A stretch of DNA of 64,000 nt from Streptomyces sp. DH12 (GCF_020873895.1 NZ_JAHWGT010000027.1:28067-92066), one strand, 5' to 3'. Positions 1-10,581 are shown, counted from the stretch's first letter. Made by a program: numbers and translations. The notes: a model not told the origin generated them from the sequence alone.

Positions 1-2
1 GC

Positions 3-452
3 AGCCGGCCGTTCTGGGCGGGCCTCTTCACCCTGCTGGGTGGAATCCCCATCGCCTACTTCCCGTACGCGAGTCTCCAACTCGGGCAGATGACCCTCTC
101 GATGGCGACGACCACGGGCGCCGGGGCCCTGATCATCGGGGGTCTGCTGGTCACCCTCGGCCTGACCATGTGGTTCCAGCAGGCCGTGCGCATCTTCGCG
201 GGCGTCGCCGCCATCCTCCTTGCCCTGGTCTCCCTCCCGGTGGCGAACCTGGGCGGTTTCGCCATCGGCTTCCTCCTGGCCCTCGTCGGCGGAGCGCTCT
301 CCATCGCCTGGGCCCCCGGCCGGCCGGAGGACGACGAGCCGGAGCACGACCTGCGGCCCCGCGCGGACGACCCGCTGGAGCCGTTCCACGCACGCACGTA
401 CGACACCGAGACGATTGTCGACGCCAACGGCGGGAGGAACAGTGCGGGGTGA
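3..452 (+). CDS. DUF6114-type membrane protein (5' end outside window)
   Basis: The reading frame is open from the window edge, so the start lies upstream. The visible 149 residues begin with a conserved stretch (RPFWAGLFTLLGGIPIAYFP), followed by hydrophobic segments near residues 5-25, 40-55, 60-78 and 80-100, then an acidic tail. This fits the small actinobacterial integral membrane family DUF6114. An internal ATG at 90 would remove the conserved beginning, so I do not take it as the start. The stop overlaps the next gene, whose GTG is at 442, so the two are probably translationally coupled. Function is unknown; family members usually sit beside secreted proteins of similarly unknown role, as here. 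Confidence 0.8.
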   Translation, partial: SRPFWAGLFTLLGGIPIAYFPYASLQLGQMTLSMATTTGAGALIIGGLLVTLGLTMWFQQAVRIFAGVAAILLALVSLPVANLGGFAIGFLLALVGGALSIAWAPGRPEDDEPEHDLRPRADDPLEPFHARTYDTETIVDANGGRNSAG

Positions 453-1836
453 CGAGACGCAGCCGGCGGTCGCCGGCGGCGAGGCCGCACGCGTCAGGAG
501 GGGGCCGCGCCACGCGGCTCCGCGCAAGTCGCTGCTGACCAAGTTGCAGGCGCCGGCGGGCAAGGCACTGGCCCTGGCGGCGATGCCCACGGCCGTCCTG
601 GTCGGCATGAGCCTGACGCCGAGGCCGGCGCTCGCCGACGAGAAGGACATCCCGTTCGCGCCCGGCCCCTGCGTCACGCAGTCGGACGAGCCGGCCGCGT
701 CGCCGGAACCGAAGCCGAGCACGTCCCCCACGGCCTCCCCGTCTCCCTCCGCCTCCGCCACCGCCTCCGCCACCGCCTCGCCGGACGGCGGCGGTACGGA
801 CACGGGGGCGGAGCCGCCCGCGCCGACCGGGACACCGTCCGCGCGGGGGACGACCGGGCCGGCGGAGCCGGTGCGGCCGACGCCGCCGGGCAAGGAGCCG
901 CAGGCGGGTACGGCGGGCCCGTCCGCGACCCCGTCCCCGACGGCGACCCCCGCGCCCGCGCCCTCCGCGTCCCGCCACCCGCTGGACCCGCTGGGCGTCG
1001 GGGACGCCGTCAAGGACCTCCTGGGCGGACTGGGCGGCGAGCGGCAGACGCCCGCACCCGCGCCCTCCGTGCCCACGGCGGACCCGGCACCCGCCCCCCC
1101 GGCCACCCCGTCGGCCCCGGCCCCGCCCTCGGCCAAGCCTCCGGCCCGCGACGGGCTGGACCGGCCGGACGCACCCGCCGACAAGGAGGCGAAGCCGGGC
1201 ACCGGAAGCGGCGCCGGCTCCGGGGACGCGACCAAGGAAGCGATCAAGGACGCCGCCGACGAGGTCGGCGCCGAGGTCGAGGAGCTCCCCGAGAACGTCA
1301 AGGGCCGGGAGCCGAAGAAGGACGAGGACGTCCCCGACGGCGCCAAGCCGCCCTTCCCCTGCCCGACCCCGGACCCGCAGGCCCTCGCCGACGCGGAGCC
1401 GGAGCCCGGCGTCCCGCACGTGGCGGACCACCCGTGGCGGCTGGAGAGCACGCGGCTCACGCTGCGTGGGCTGAAGTACCACGGCATCGTCGAGGTGCGC
1501 ACGGGCGGCGGCACGCTGAAGAAGGCCCTGAAGTTCACCGCGTCCGAGGTGGACATCAAGGACCTGCACCAGCTCACCGTCCACGGCGAGGGCCGCACCG
1601 GGCACGTGACGTCCCGCGCCGGCTCCACCTCGACGATCACCGGCGGCACGGTGACCATGTACACCGAGCGGCTGAAGGGCAACCTCTTCGGTCTGATACC
1701 GATCACGTTCAGCCCGGAGACCCCGCCCCCGCTGGACGTCCCCTACGCCTTCTTCACCGACGTCGAGGTCGTCCAGGCGGCCCAGTTCGGCGGCACCCTG
1801 AAGGTGCCGGGCCTGAGGAACCACATCGAGGACTGA
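442..1836 (+). CDS. Secreted Pro/Ser/Thr-rich protein of unknown function
   Basis: The 464-residue product starts at GTG 442, preceded by GGGAGG (432-437) and overlapping the end of the DUF6114 gene. Residues about 25-55 form a signal peptide ending in a PALA-type cleavage site. A low-complexity Pro/Ser/Thr/Ala linker fills residues about 70-320, and a conserved C-terminal domain of about 130 residues contains RLTLRGLKYHGIVEV and NLFGLIPITFSPE. The composition suggests an exported protein with an extended, wall-spanning stalk and a beta-rich terminal domain. I do not recognise an enzyme motif. The paired DUF6114 gene suggests a joint envelope role, which is inference. The longer open frame upstream to 220 overlaps DUF6114 and is not expected to be coding. 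Confidence 0.75.
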   Translation: MRGDETQPAVAGGEAARVRRGPRHAAPRKSLLTKLQAPAGKALALAAMPTAVLVGMSLTPRPALADEKDIPFAPGPCVTQSDEPAASPEPKPSTSPTASPSPSASATASATASPDGGGTDTGAEPPAPTGTPSARGTTGPAEPVRPTPPGKEPQAGTAGPSATPSPTATPAPAPSASRHPLDPLGVGDAVKDLLGGLGGERQTPAPAPSVPTADPAPAPPATPSAPAPPSAKPPARDGLDRPDAPADKEAKPGTGSGAGSGDATKEAIKDAADEVGAEVEELPENVKGREPKKDEDVPDGAKPPFPCPTPDPQALADAEPEPGVPHVADHPWRLESTRLTLRGLKYHGIVEVRTGGGTLKKALKFTASEVDIKDLHQLTVHGEGRTGHVTSRAGSTSTITGGTVTMYTERLKGNLFGLIPITFSPETPPPLDVPYAFFTDVEVVQAAQFGGTLKVPGLRNHIED

Positions 1837-1881
1837 CCCCCGGTACCCGGTACGACGGCGGGAAGGACCGGCGGCCGGGGA

Positions 1882-3312
<1,431 letters not shown>

Positions 3313-3353
3313 AAGGCGGATCCTATCGGTTTGTTTCTCTGCGGAATATTCCG
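3313..3353 (-). promoter_or_regulatory. Predicted leaderless pyk promoter with palindromic site at -35
   Basis: On the minus strand a good -10 box TAGGAT (3325-3320) ends 7 nt before the pyk ATG, so transcription would start at or next to the A of the start codon. The perfect palindrome CGGAATATTCCG (3342-3353) covers the expected -35 position and could be an operator. No ribosome-binding sequence separates the -10 box from the ATG. This is inference from spacing alone. Confidence 0.5.
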
Positions 3354-3425
3354 TCTGGTGGAATGTACAAATGGGCGGGGGACCGCTCAGCCGAGTTCTT
3401 CGAAGTGCGTGGAGTTTCCCCGTTT

Positions 3426-4658
3426 TCAGTTGCTTACCAGCGAGTACGTCTGTCGGGCGATCTCCAGTTCCTCGTCCGTCGGGACGACGGCCACGGCCAC
3501 CCGCGCGCCCTGCGGGGAGATCAGCCGCGGTTCGCCGGACCGTACGGCGTTCAGCTCGGGGTCCACCGCGAGGCCCAGCTGTTCCAGGCCCTCCATCGCA
3601 GCTTCCCGCACCGGCGCCGCGTTCTCACCGACACCGGCCGTGAACACCACCGCGTCCACCCGGCCGAGCACCGCGCAGTACGCCCCGACGTACTTCTTCA
3701 ACCGGTGGACGTAAATGTCGAACGCGAGCTTCGCCCGCTCGTCGCCCTCGTCGATCCGGCGGCGGATCTCCCGCATGTCGTTGTCGCCGCACAGGCCCAC
3801 CAGGCCGCTCTTCTTGTTCAGCAGCGTGTCGATCTCGTCCACCGACATCCCCGCCACCCGCCGGAGGTGGAAGGTGACCGCCGGGTCGACGTCACCGGAA
3901 CGCGTCCCCATGACCAGGCCCTCCAGCGGCGTCAGGCCCATCGAGGTGTCCACGCACCGCCCGCCCGCCACCGCCGAGGCGGAGGCGCCGTTGCCGAGGT
4001 GCAGCACGATCACGTTCACCTCGGACGGGTCCTTGCCCAGCAGCCGGGCCGTCTCCCGCGAGACGTACGCGTGCGAGGTGCCGTGGAAGCCGTAGCGCCG
4101 GATGCGGTGGGCGTCGGCGGTCTCGGTGTCGATCGCGTACCGGGCCGCGTGCTCCGGCATCGTCGTGTGGAACGCCGTGTCGAAGACCGCCACCTGCGGC
4201 AGGTCGGGCCGCAGCGCCATCGCCGTGCGGATGCCGGTGATGTTCGCCGGGTTGTGCAGCGGCGCGACGGGGACCAGCCGCTCCACCTCGGCCAGCACCT
4301 CGTCGGTGACGACGGTCGGCGCGGAGAACCGCAGGCCCCCGTGGACGACCCGGTGGCCGACGGCCGCCAGGTCGGGGGAGTCCAGGCCCAGGCCGTCGGC
4401 GGACAGCTCCTCGGCGACCGCCCCCAGCGCGGCCGTGTGGTCGGCCATCGGCGCGGTCCGCTCGCGCCGCTCCCCGCCGCCCGCCAGCGGCGTGTGCACC
4501 AGCCGCGAGCCGGGCTCGCCGATCCGCTCCACGAGGCCGGCCGCGAGGCGGGAGCCGTCGCGCATGTCGAGGAGCTGGTACTTCAGCGACGAGGAGCCGG
4601 AGTTGAGGACGAGGACGCGGGTCGGGCTGGTCACGGTGGCGGTGCTTTCTGTCGTCAC
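3426..4658 (-). CDS. ackA: Acetate kinase
   Basis: Interconverts acetyl phosphate plus ADP with acetate plus ATP, working with Pta in overflow and acetate metabolism. The 410-residue protein shows the family signature VLVLNSGSSSLKYQLLDM near the N-terminus, the second signature YGFHGTSHAYVSRE and the nucleotide-binding block VIVLHLGNGASASA. It lies 75 bp downstream of pta on the same strand and is probably co-transcribed. The GTG at 4658 has no convincing ribosome-binding site. A second GTG at 4634 gives a start closer to the signature motif, as in many homologues, and may be the true one. Its minus-strand flank before pyk is AT-richer and holds the pyk promoter. Confidence 0.95.
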   Translation of the reverse strand: MTTESTATVTSPTRVLVLNSGSSSLKYQLLDMRDGSRLAAGLVERIGEPGSRLVHTPLAGGGERRERTAPMADHTAALGAVAEELSADGLGLDSPDLAAVGHRVVHGGLRFSAPTVVTDEVLAEVERLVPVAPLHNPANITGIRTAMALRPDLPQVAVFDTAFHTTMPEHAARYAIDTETADAHRIRRYGFHGTSHAYVSRETARLLGKDPSEVNVIVLHLGNGASASAVAGGRCVDTSMGLTPLEGLVMGTRSGDVDPAVTFHLRRVAGMSVDEIDTLLNKKSGLVGLCGDNDMREIRRRIDEGDERAKLAFDIYVHRLKKYVGAYCAVLGRVDAVVFTAGVGENAAPVREAAMEGLEQLGLAVDPELNAVRSGEPRLISPQGARVAVAVVPTDEELEIARQTYSLVSN

Positions 4659-4733
4659 GGGAGGGGCGGGGCCGGGGGCGCCCGGCGCGGGCGGGGCGGT
4701 GGGCCGGGCGGGGCGGCCCCGCCCGGGCGCGGG

Positions 4734-6812
4734 TCACACGGGCGGGGCGGCCTGCGCCTGGATGGCGGTGATGGCCACGGTGTTCACGATGTCGCTGACG
4801 AGGGCGCCGCGCGACAGGTCGTTCACCGGCTTGCGCAGTCCCTGGAGCACGGGGCCCACGGCCACCGCGCCGGCCGAGCGCTGCACGGCCTTGTAGGTGT
4901 TGTTGCCCGTGTTGAGGTCGGGGAAGACCAGCACCGTCGCGCGGCCCGCGACCTCCGAGCCGGGCAGCTTGGTCGCGGCGACGGACGGCTCCACGGCCGC
5001 GTCGTACTGGATGGGGCCCTCGATCCTCAGCTCCGGGTGCGCCGAGCGCACCAGCTTCGTCGCCTCGCGGACCTTGTCGACGTCGGCGCCGGTGCCGGAG
5101 GTGCCCGTCGAGTACGACAGCATCGCGATCCGCGGCTCGACGCCGAACCGGGCCGCCGTGGCGGCCGACTGCACGGCGATGTCGGCCAGCTGGTCGGCGT
5201 CGGGGTCGGGGTTGACCGCGCAGTCGCCGTAGACGAGCACCTTGTCGGCCAGGCACATGAAGAACACCGACGACACGATCGAGGCGTCCGGCTTCGTCTT
5301 GATGATCTCGAAGGCGGGCCGGATCGTCGCCGCCGTCGAGTGCACCGACCCCGAGACCATGCCGTCGGCGAGCCCCTCCTGCACCATGAGCGTGCCGAAG
5401 TAGTTCACGTCCGCCACCACGTCGTAGGCGAGCTCCACCGAGACGCCCTTGTGCGCGCGCAGCTCGGCGTACCGCTCCGCGAACCGCTGGCGCAGCTCCG
5501 AGGCGGCCGGGTCGATCAGCTGGGCGCCGGACAGGTCGATGCTGAGGTCGGCCGCCTTGCGGCGGATCGTCTCCGGGTCGCCGAGCAGGGTCAGGTCGCA
5601 CACGTCGCGGCGGATCAGCACGTCGGCGGCGCGCAGCACCCGCTCCTCGGTACCCTCGGGGAGGACCACCCGGCGGCGGTCCGTCCGGGCCTGCTCCAGC
5701 AGCTCGTGCTCGAACATCATCGGGGTGACCCGGCCGCTGCGGGCCACCGAGATCCGCTTCAGCAGGTCGGCGGTGTCCACGTGCCGCTCGAAGAGGCCGA
5801 GCGCGGTCTCCGCCTTGCGCGGCGTCGCCGCGTTCATCTTCCCCTCCAGGGCGAAGAGCTCCGTGGCGGTGGGGAAGCTGTTGCCGCTGACGGCGATGAC
5901 CGGCGTGCCGGGCGCGAGGCGCGCGGCCAGGGTGAGGATCTCCTCGCTGGGCTGCTCGTTCAGCGTCAGCAGGACGCCCGCGATCGGCGGCGTGCCCGCC
6001 GAGTGCGCGGCCAGCGCGCCCACCACCAGGTCGGCGCGGTCCCCGGGGGTGACCACCAGGCAGCCGGGCGTCAGCGCGTTGAGGAAGTTCGGCAGCATCG
6101 CGCCGCCGAAGACGAAGTCGAGGGCGTCGCGGGCCAGCCCCGCGTCGTCGCCGAGGACCACCCGGGCGCCCAGCGCGTGGGTGATCTGCGCGACCGTGGG
6201 CGCGGACAGCGACGGCTGGTCGGGCAGCACGTAGCAGGGGACGGGGAGGCGGGCGGAGAGCCGCTCGGCTATGGTCTCCCGGTCCTCGGCGGCGACCCGG
6301 TTCACCACCATCGCGAGGACGTCGCAGCCCAGCCCGGCGTACGCGCGGAAGGCGTTGCGCGCCTCGGCCCGCACCGCGTCGGCCGCCGCCCCCTTGCCCC
6401 CGACGACCGGGATGACGGAGGCGCCGAACTCGTTCGCGAGGCGCGCGTTGAGGGCCAGCTCGTCGGGGAGCTGCGTGGCGGCGAAGTCCGTGCCGAGCAC
6501 GAGCACCACCTCGTACTCCCGCGCCACCGCGAGGAACCGTTCCACCAGCCGGGACACCAGCTCGTCCGTGCCCTGCTCGGCTTGGAGCGCCGACGCCTCC
6601 TGGTAGTCCATCCCGTACACGGTCGCCGGGTCCTGGGAGAGGCGGTAGCGGGCGCGCAGCAGCTCGAAGAGGCGGTCGGGCCCGTCGTGCACCAGGGGGC
6701 GGAACACCCCCACCCGGTCCACCTGGCGGGTCAGGAGCTCCATCACCCCCAGCTCCACGACCTGGCGGCCGTCCCCGCGCTCGATCCCGGTCACGTACAC
6801 GCTGCGCGCCAC
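4734..6812 (-). CDS. pta: Phosphate acetyltransferase (long, DRTGG-containing form)
   Basis: Transfers acetyl between CoA and phosphate. The 692-residue protein is the long three-domain form: an N-terminal P-loop-like region (residues 1-210) in which the Walker A motif is degenerate, a central DRTGG-type regulatory region (about 215-330), and the catalytic PTA/PTB domain from about 365 to the end with GTEERVLRAADVLIRRD near its start and SYSTGTSGTGADVDKV further on. GTG 6812 is preceded by CAGGAG at an 8-nt spacing. It is the first gene of a pta-ackA unit and is divergent from pfkA across a 293-bp intergenic region. The C-terminal end carries an AT(A)QAQ-rich tail typical of the family. Confidence 0.95.
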   Translation of the reverse strand: MARSVYVTGIERGDGRQVVELGVMELLTRQVDRVGVFRPLVHDGPDRLFELLRARYRLSQDPATVYGMDYQEASALQAEQGTDELVSRLVERFLAVAREYEVVLVLGTDFAATQLPDELALNARLANEFGASVIPVVGGKGAAADAVRAEARNAFRAYAGLGCDVLAMVVNRVAAEDRETIAERLSARLPVPCYVLPDQPSLSAPTVAQITHALGARVVLGDDAGLARDALDFVFGGAMLPNFLNALTPGCLVVTPGDRADLVVGALAAHSAGTPPIAGVLLTLNEQPSEEILTLAARLAPGTPVIAVSGNSFPTATELFALEGKMNAATPRKAETALGLFERHVDTADLLKRISVARSGRVTPMMFEHELLEQARTDRRRVVLPEGTEERVLRAADVLIRRDVCDLTLLGDPETIRRKAADLSIDLSGAQLIDPAASELRQRFAERYAELRAHKGVSVELAYDVVADVNYFGTLMVQEGLADGMVSGSVHSTAATIRPAFEIIKTKPDASIVSSVFFMCLADKVLVYGDCAVNPDPDADQLADIAVQSAATAARFGVEPRIAMLSYSTGTSGTGADVDKVREATKLVRSAHPELRIEGPIQYDAAVEPSVAATKLPGSEVAGRATVLVFPDLNTGNNTYKAVQRSAGAVAVGPVLQGLRKPVNDLSRGALVSDIVNTVAITAIQAQAAPPV

Positions 6813-6897
6813 GCCGTGGTCTCCTGTCCGTCAAGCGAGTGTGCGTCTGGTACCCCGTACTGGCCTGAAACATCCCACGGGAGATGGCCATACCCTC

Positions 6898-6926
6898 TTG
6901 ACAATACCTCTGCGAATGGGTAGAGC
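6898..6926 (+). promoter_or_regulatory. Predicted pfkA promoter
   Basis: TTGACA at 6898-6903 is followed by exactly 17 nt and TAGAGC at 6921-6926, a good match to the vegetative -35 and a fair -10 lacking the final T. It would give a leader of about 170 nt before pfkA. The same intergenic region must also contain the divergent pta promoter, which I could not place. Confidence 0.5.
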
Positions 6927-7105
6927 GCTTGCCGGGTGTCCGGGGCGGGGAAGCCCCCCGGCGCGCGGCCGGCAGGGCGCTCGGAGCACCGGCCGTGGGA
7001 CAATTCGGAAGGCGCGCCCCCGACGAGCACCGAGCCCTCCGGCGTCCGCGACGCCCGCCCCCCCAGCCGACGACGACACGACTACCGAGCAGGAGACACA
7101 GCACG

Positions 7106-8131
7106 ATGCGCATCGGAGTTCTCACCGCAGGCGGCGACTGCCCCGGCCTGAACGCCGTGATCCGGTCGGTCGTGCACCGCGCGCTCACCGGCCACGGGGA
7201 CGAGGTGATCGGCTTCGAGGACGGGTTCAAGGGCCTCCTGGACGGCCACTACCGGCCCCTCGACCTCAACGCGGTCAGCGGCATCCTCGCCCGTGGCGGC
7301 ACCATCCTCGGCTCGGCCCGCCTGGAGCGCGCCCGGTTGCAGGAAGCCGCCGAGAACTGCGGCGACTTGCAGCGCCGGTACGGCATCGACGTCCTCATCC
7401 CCATCGGCGGCGAGGGCACCCTGACGGCGGCGCGCATGCTGTCGGACGCGGGCATGCCGGTCGTCGGCGTCCCGAAGACCATCGACAACGACATCTCCTC
7501 GACCGACCGGACCTTCGGCTTCGACACGGCCGTGATGGTCGCCACCGAGGCCATAGACCGCCTGAAGACCACCGCCGAGTCCCACCAGCGGGTGATGGTC
7601 GTCGAGGTGATGGGTCGTCACGCCGGGTGGATCGCCCTGGAGTCGGGGATGGCCGGCGGCGCCCACGGCATCTGCCTGCCCGAGCGGCCCTTCCAGGTGG
7701 ACGACCTGGTCAAGATGGTCGAGGAGCGGTTCGCGCGCGGCAAGAAGTTCGCCGTGGTCTGCGTCGCGGAGGGCGCGCACCCCGCCGAGGGGACCATGGA
7801 GTACCGCAAGGGGGAGATCGACCAGTTCGGCCACGAGCGCTTCCAGGGCATCGGCACCCGGCTCGCCAAGGAGCTGGAGAAGCGGCTCGGCAAGGAGGCC
7901 CGCCCCGTCATCCTCGGCCACGTCCAGCGCGGCGGCACCCCCACCGCGTACGACCGCGTCCTCGCGACCCGCTTCGGCTGGCACGCGGTGGAGGCCGCCC
8001 ACCGCGGCGACTTCGGCCGGATGACGGCGCTGCGCGGCACGACCATCACGATGGCGCCCCTCGCGGACGCGACGACCCGGCTGAAGACCGTGCCGGAGGA
8101 CCGGATGCTGGAGGCCGAGTCGGTCTTCTGA
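7106..8131 (+). CDS. pfkA: 6-phosphofructokinase
   Basis: Phosphorylates fructose 6-phosphate to the 1,6-bisphosphate, the committing step of glycolysis. The 341-residue product starts at ATG 7106 with AGGAGA at 7091-7096. Visible motifs are the N-terminal GVLTAGGDCPGLNAVIR, IPIGGEGTLTAARML and PKTIDNDI, and the substrate loop VVEVMGRHAGWIALESG. The combination GGEGT (Gly at the position that separates ATP from pyrophosphate users) with PKTIDND (Lys) is the pattern known for actinobacterial ATP-dependent group III enzymes. It is divergent from pta and ends at a strong hairpin. Streptomyces often carry several paralogues, so the number of this copy cannot be told from the sequence. Confidence 0.95.
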   Translation: MRIGVLTAGGDCPGLNAVIRSVVHRALTGHGDEVIGFEDGFKGLLDGHYRPLDLNAVSGILARGGTILGSARLERARLQEAAENCGDLQRRYGIDVLIPIGGEGTLTAARMLSDAGMPVVGVPKTIDNDISSTDRTFGFDTAVMVATEAIDRLKTTAESHQRVMVVEVMGRHAGWIALESGMAGGAHGICLPERPFQVDDLVKMVEERFARGKKFAVVCVAEGAHPAEGTMEYRKGEIDQFGHERFQGIGTRLAKELEKRLGKEARPVILGHVQRGGTPTAYDRVLATRFGWHAVEAAHRGDFGRMTALRGTTITMAPLADATTRLKTVPEDRMLEAESVF

Positions 8132-8167
8132 CCGGCGCCGGCCCGCGCGGCGCGCGCGGCACCCGCC

Positions 8168-8208
8168 GAGCGGCCTCGATCGCCCCCCGTGGGGGATCGA
8201 GGCCGCTC
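8168..8208 (+). terminator. Hairpin terminator after pfkA
   Basis: A perfect 14-bp stem (8168-8181 with 8195-8208) plus an inner C-run/G-run forms a stable hairpin 37 bp after the pfkA stop. There is no T-run, as is usual in this group. Confidence 0.75.
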
Positions 8209-8324
8209 CTGCGCGGTGCGGCCGAAACCCCCTCTTGAGCCCCTCCGCCGGATCAACAAGGCTGGGCCTCGTCCAGGACGTGTGTCCCGACTCCGACCGG
8301 GGCCGGCCAGGGAGGCGGTGGCGC

Positions 8325-9668
8325 ATGTCCGACCGGGAGAGGGCGCCCGGCCCCGCGGGGGCACGGGACCCCGCGGCGTTCGTCGCCCGGCTGCGGGCGC
8401 TGAAGGACTGGTCCGGGCTCACCCACCGGGAGCTGTCCGCCCGTGCCGAGGCGGTCGGCCACAGCCTGCCGCGCTCCGCGGTGGAGGACATGCTGGCGCG
8501 GGCGACGCTGCCCCCCGAGGACTTGCTCGCCGTCTTCGTCCGCGCGTGCGGGGCGGGCCCGGCCGAGACGGAGCGGTGGGTGGCGGCCCGCGAGGCGATG
8601 GCCGCCCGCGTCCGTACCGCCCCGCGCGAGGCCGGGGCCGGGGCCGAGGCCGACGAGGGCGCCGGCGCCGGCGGTGAGGGGGCCGGCGGACGCGCACCGG
8701 GTGCCGGGCCCTCCGGCCGTGCGCCGGCGGGCCTGCGGGGCGGCCAGGGCGGGGCCGGCGGCGGCGCGGGTCGCAACGGCTCCGGTGGCGCGGCGGACGG
8801 ATCCCGCGGGACGTCCCGAGGCTTCGTGGCGTGGCCGGGGGGCCCGGCGGGCGGCGCCCGGGGCGCCGGGCCGGCGGCGGGCGGCCACGGAAACGGTTCC
8901 GCACCCGGCGGCCGGGGCGGCGCCGCAGGCGCGTACGGCGCGAACGGCTCCGGCGGTGGTGCCCATGGCCCGGGCGGGACCGGCTCTCCGGGCGGCGGTA
9001 CGGCCGGGCGCCGGCCGTGGCGGGCGGTCCGCGACGGTGCCCGCCGGTGGTGGACGGCGCGCGGCGGCGCCCGTCAGTGGTGGACGGCGCGGCTGGTGGT
9101 GCCGGTCCTCGGCGGTCTGACCCTGGTCGTGGCGCTCACCACCCTGGCCGCGCTGCTGCGCGGCGGCGACGAGCGGGGCCACGGCCCCCGGCCCGCGGTC
9201 GCGGCGCCCGCGCCCGGTCCCGTCCACATACGCGCGATCCACTCCGGGCTCTGCCTCAACGAGCGGCCCGGCCGGCGCGGCGGCCGGGTGTACCAGGTGG
9301 AGTGCGCGGACGCGGACGTGCCGCGGTACTCGCTCCGACCCCTCGGCGGCGGGCTGTGGCGCCTCGCCACCGACCACCCGGAGCACGGGCGCGGCTGCTC
9401 CGGTGCCCCGGTCGACGCCCCCGCCGGCGCGGACGCGCCCCTCGTCGACCAGGAGTGCGGGAGGCGGGGCGCGGGAGAGGAGTACCGCATCGAGCCTGCC
9501 GAGGGCGGCGCCCACCGGGGCCACCGTGTCCGCAACGCCGCCACCGGACTGTGCGTGACCGTGCCGGACGGGGCCCGCCGGGCGTGGACGCCCGTGGTCC
9601 ACCGGGCGTGCGCGCCGGACGCGGCCGGCCAGCTCTTCAGCTTCGACCCGCGCCCCGGCGAGCGGTGA
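8325..9668 (+). CDS. HTH-domain membrane protein with C-terminal ricin-like domain
   Basis: The 447-residue protein starts at ATG 8325 with GGAGG at 8311-8315. Its order is: an N-terminal helix-turn-helix-like domain (about residues 20-90, with WSGLTHRELSARAEAVGHS and a helical tail), a Gly/Ala-rich linker (about 100-245), one membrane segment (about 256-279, VVPVLGGLTLVVALTTLAAL), then an extracellular part (about 290-447) that looks like a beta-trefoil ricin lectin fold, with paired cysteines and the ending GQLFSFDP. The topology would place a DNA-binding-like domain in the cytoplasm and a sugar-binding domain outside. DNA binding is inferred from the helix pattern only; the domain may serve protein contact instead. 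It appears to be a single-gene transcript. Confidence 0.75.
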   Translation: MSDRERAPGPAGARDPAAFVARLRALKDWSGLTHRELSARAEAVGHSLPRSAVEDMLARATLPPEDLLAVFVRACGAGPAETERWVAAREAMAARVRTAPREAGAGAEADEGAGAGGEGAGGRAPGAGPSGRAPAGLRGGQGGAGGGAGRNGSGGAADGSRGTSRGFVAWPGGPAGGARGAGPAAGGHGNGSAPGGRGGAAGAYGANGSGGGAHGPGGTGSPGGGTAGRRPWRAVRDGARRWWTARGGARQWWTARLVVPVLGGLTLVVALTTLAALLRGGDERGHGPRPAVAAPAPGPVHIRAIHSGLCLNERPGRRGGRVYQVECADADVPRYSLRPLGGGLWRLATDHPEHGRGCSGAPVDAPAGADAPLVDQECGRRGAGEEYRIEPAEGGAHRGHRVRNAATGLCVTVPDGARRAWTPVVHRACAPDAAGQLFSFDPRPGER

Positions 9669-9713
9669 GGCCCCCTCCCCGTGAGCCGTGGTGTCCGGTG
9701 CCGCCGGCTGCGG

Positions 9714-10406
9714 CTACAGCCGGGCCAGCGCCCAGAAGTGGTCCACGATCCGGTCCAGGAACTCCCGCCCCGCCTCGCCGCCGCTCCCGCCGGAGTCGCC
9801 CCAGCTGTACGTGGCGACCATCCGCGCCTGGTAGTCGGCGTGCAGCCGCTGCAGCACCTCCTCCAGGTGGTCGCGGCGCAGCGGGAGCAGCTTCGCGGCG
9901 GGCCGGACGTACGCCTGCCAGCGCGTGGTCGCCGCGTCGCGCAGGACGGCCGCCAGTTCCTCGTCCCGGCCGGTGGCGTTGAGCAGTTCGCGGGGGCCGA
10001 GGCCGAGGACCTCGGCGAGCGCGGCGGTCTGGCGCTCGTTGCCGCGCCAGCGGCCGGTCTCCTCCATCTTCAGGTACGCCCGGGTGTCGACGCCGACCCG
10101 GCGGGCCAGGTCCTCCGGCGCCATGGCGCGCGCCAACCGGTGCTCGCGCAGGGTGGTGGCGGCGGCCAGCAGCTCGCCGGGGGAGCACCACAGCACGCCC
10201 GCCAGGGCGGTCAGCTCGCGGTTGTCGGGCGTGGCCGCGCCGCGTTCCCAGGCGATGACGGTCTCGGGCGGGACGTTCAGACCGTACTGCGCGCGCAGGC
10301 CGTAGGCGACGTGACCGGGCGCCATGCCGAGGCCCTCGCGCAGCCGGCGCGCGGCCAGGGCGTTGAACGGGGGAGTGGAGGAGGGGGGAGACGGGTGCAC
10401 GCGCAC
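9714..10406 (-). CDS. XRE-type regulator with two HTH repeats
   Basis: The 230-residue cytoplasmic protein has two helix-turn-helix segments: one near residues 15-75 (including ALAARRLREGLGMAPGHVAY and PPETVIAWERGAATPDNREL) and one near 80-140 (including MAPEDLARRVGVDTRAYLKM and ERQTAALAEVLGL). The rest is helical and ends in a WALARL motif. The second repeat resembles the lambda-repressor class closely. No operon partner is evident; it converges on the preceding plus-strand gene with a 45-bp gap. Its upstream region (10407-10581) is unusually AT-rich near 10470-10505 and carries two ACGT-containing repeats, GAACGTCC and GAACGTACC, that could be autoregulatory sites. Target genes are unknown. 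Confidence 0.8.
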   Translation of the reverse strand: MRVHPSPPSSTPPFNALAARRLREGLGMAPGHVAYGLRAQYGLNVPPETVIAWERGAATPDNRELTALAGVLWCSPGELLAAATTLREHRLARAMAPEDLARRVGVDTRAYLKMEETGRWRGNERQTAALAEVLGLGPRELLNATGRDEELAAVLRDAATTRWQAYVRPAAKLLPLRRDHLEEVLQRLHADYQARMVATYSWGDSGGSGGEAGREFLDRIVDHFWALARL

Positions 10407-10581
10407 AAGCTAGGTGCGCGGCGTCACGGCTGGCTACGGTGTGTTCGACCAAGACCGAATGTTGGAGGAACGTCCAGAACGTACCTACTCCTAGGTAATT
10501 AAAGCCCGCGTGAAGGCACCCGGTCAACGGGGCCTCGGCGGAACATCGCCGGGGCCCGGACCGGGCCGCCCGCGGCGTCCG

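Noticed and set aside
3363-6923. Plus-strand open frame of more than 1100 codons opposite ackA and pta
   Set aside because: It lies antisense to two clearly homologous genes and its product is Arg/His/Gly-rich without domains. It is the usual stop-free mirror frame of high-GC DNA.
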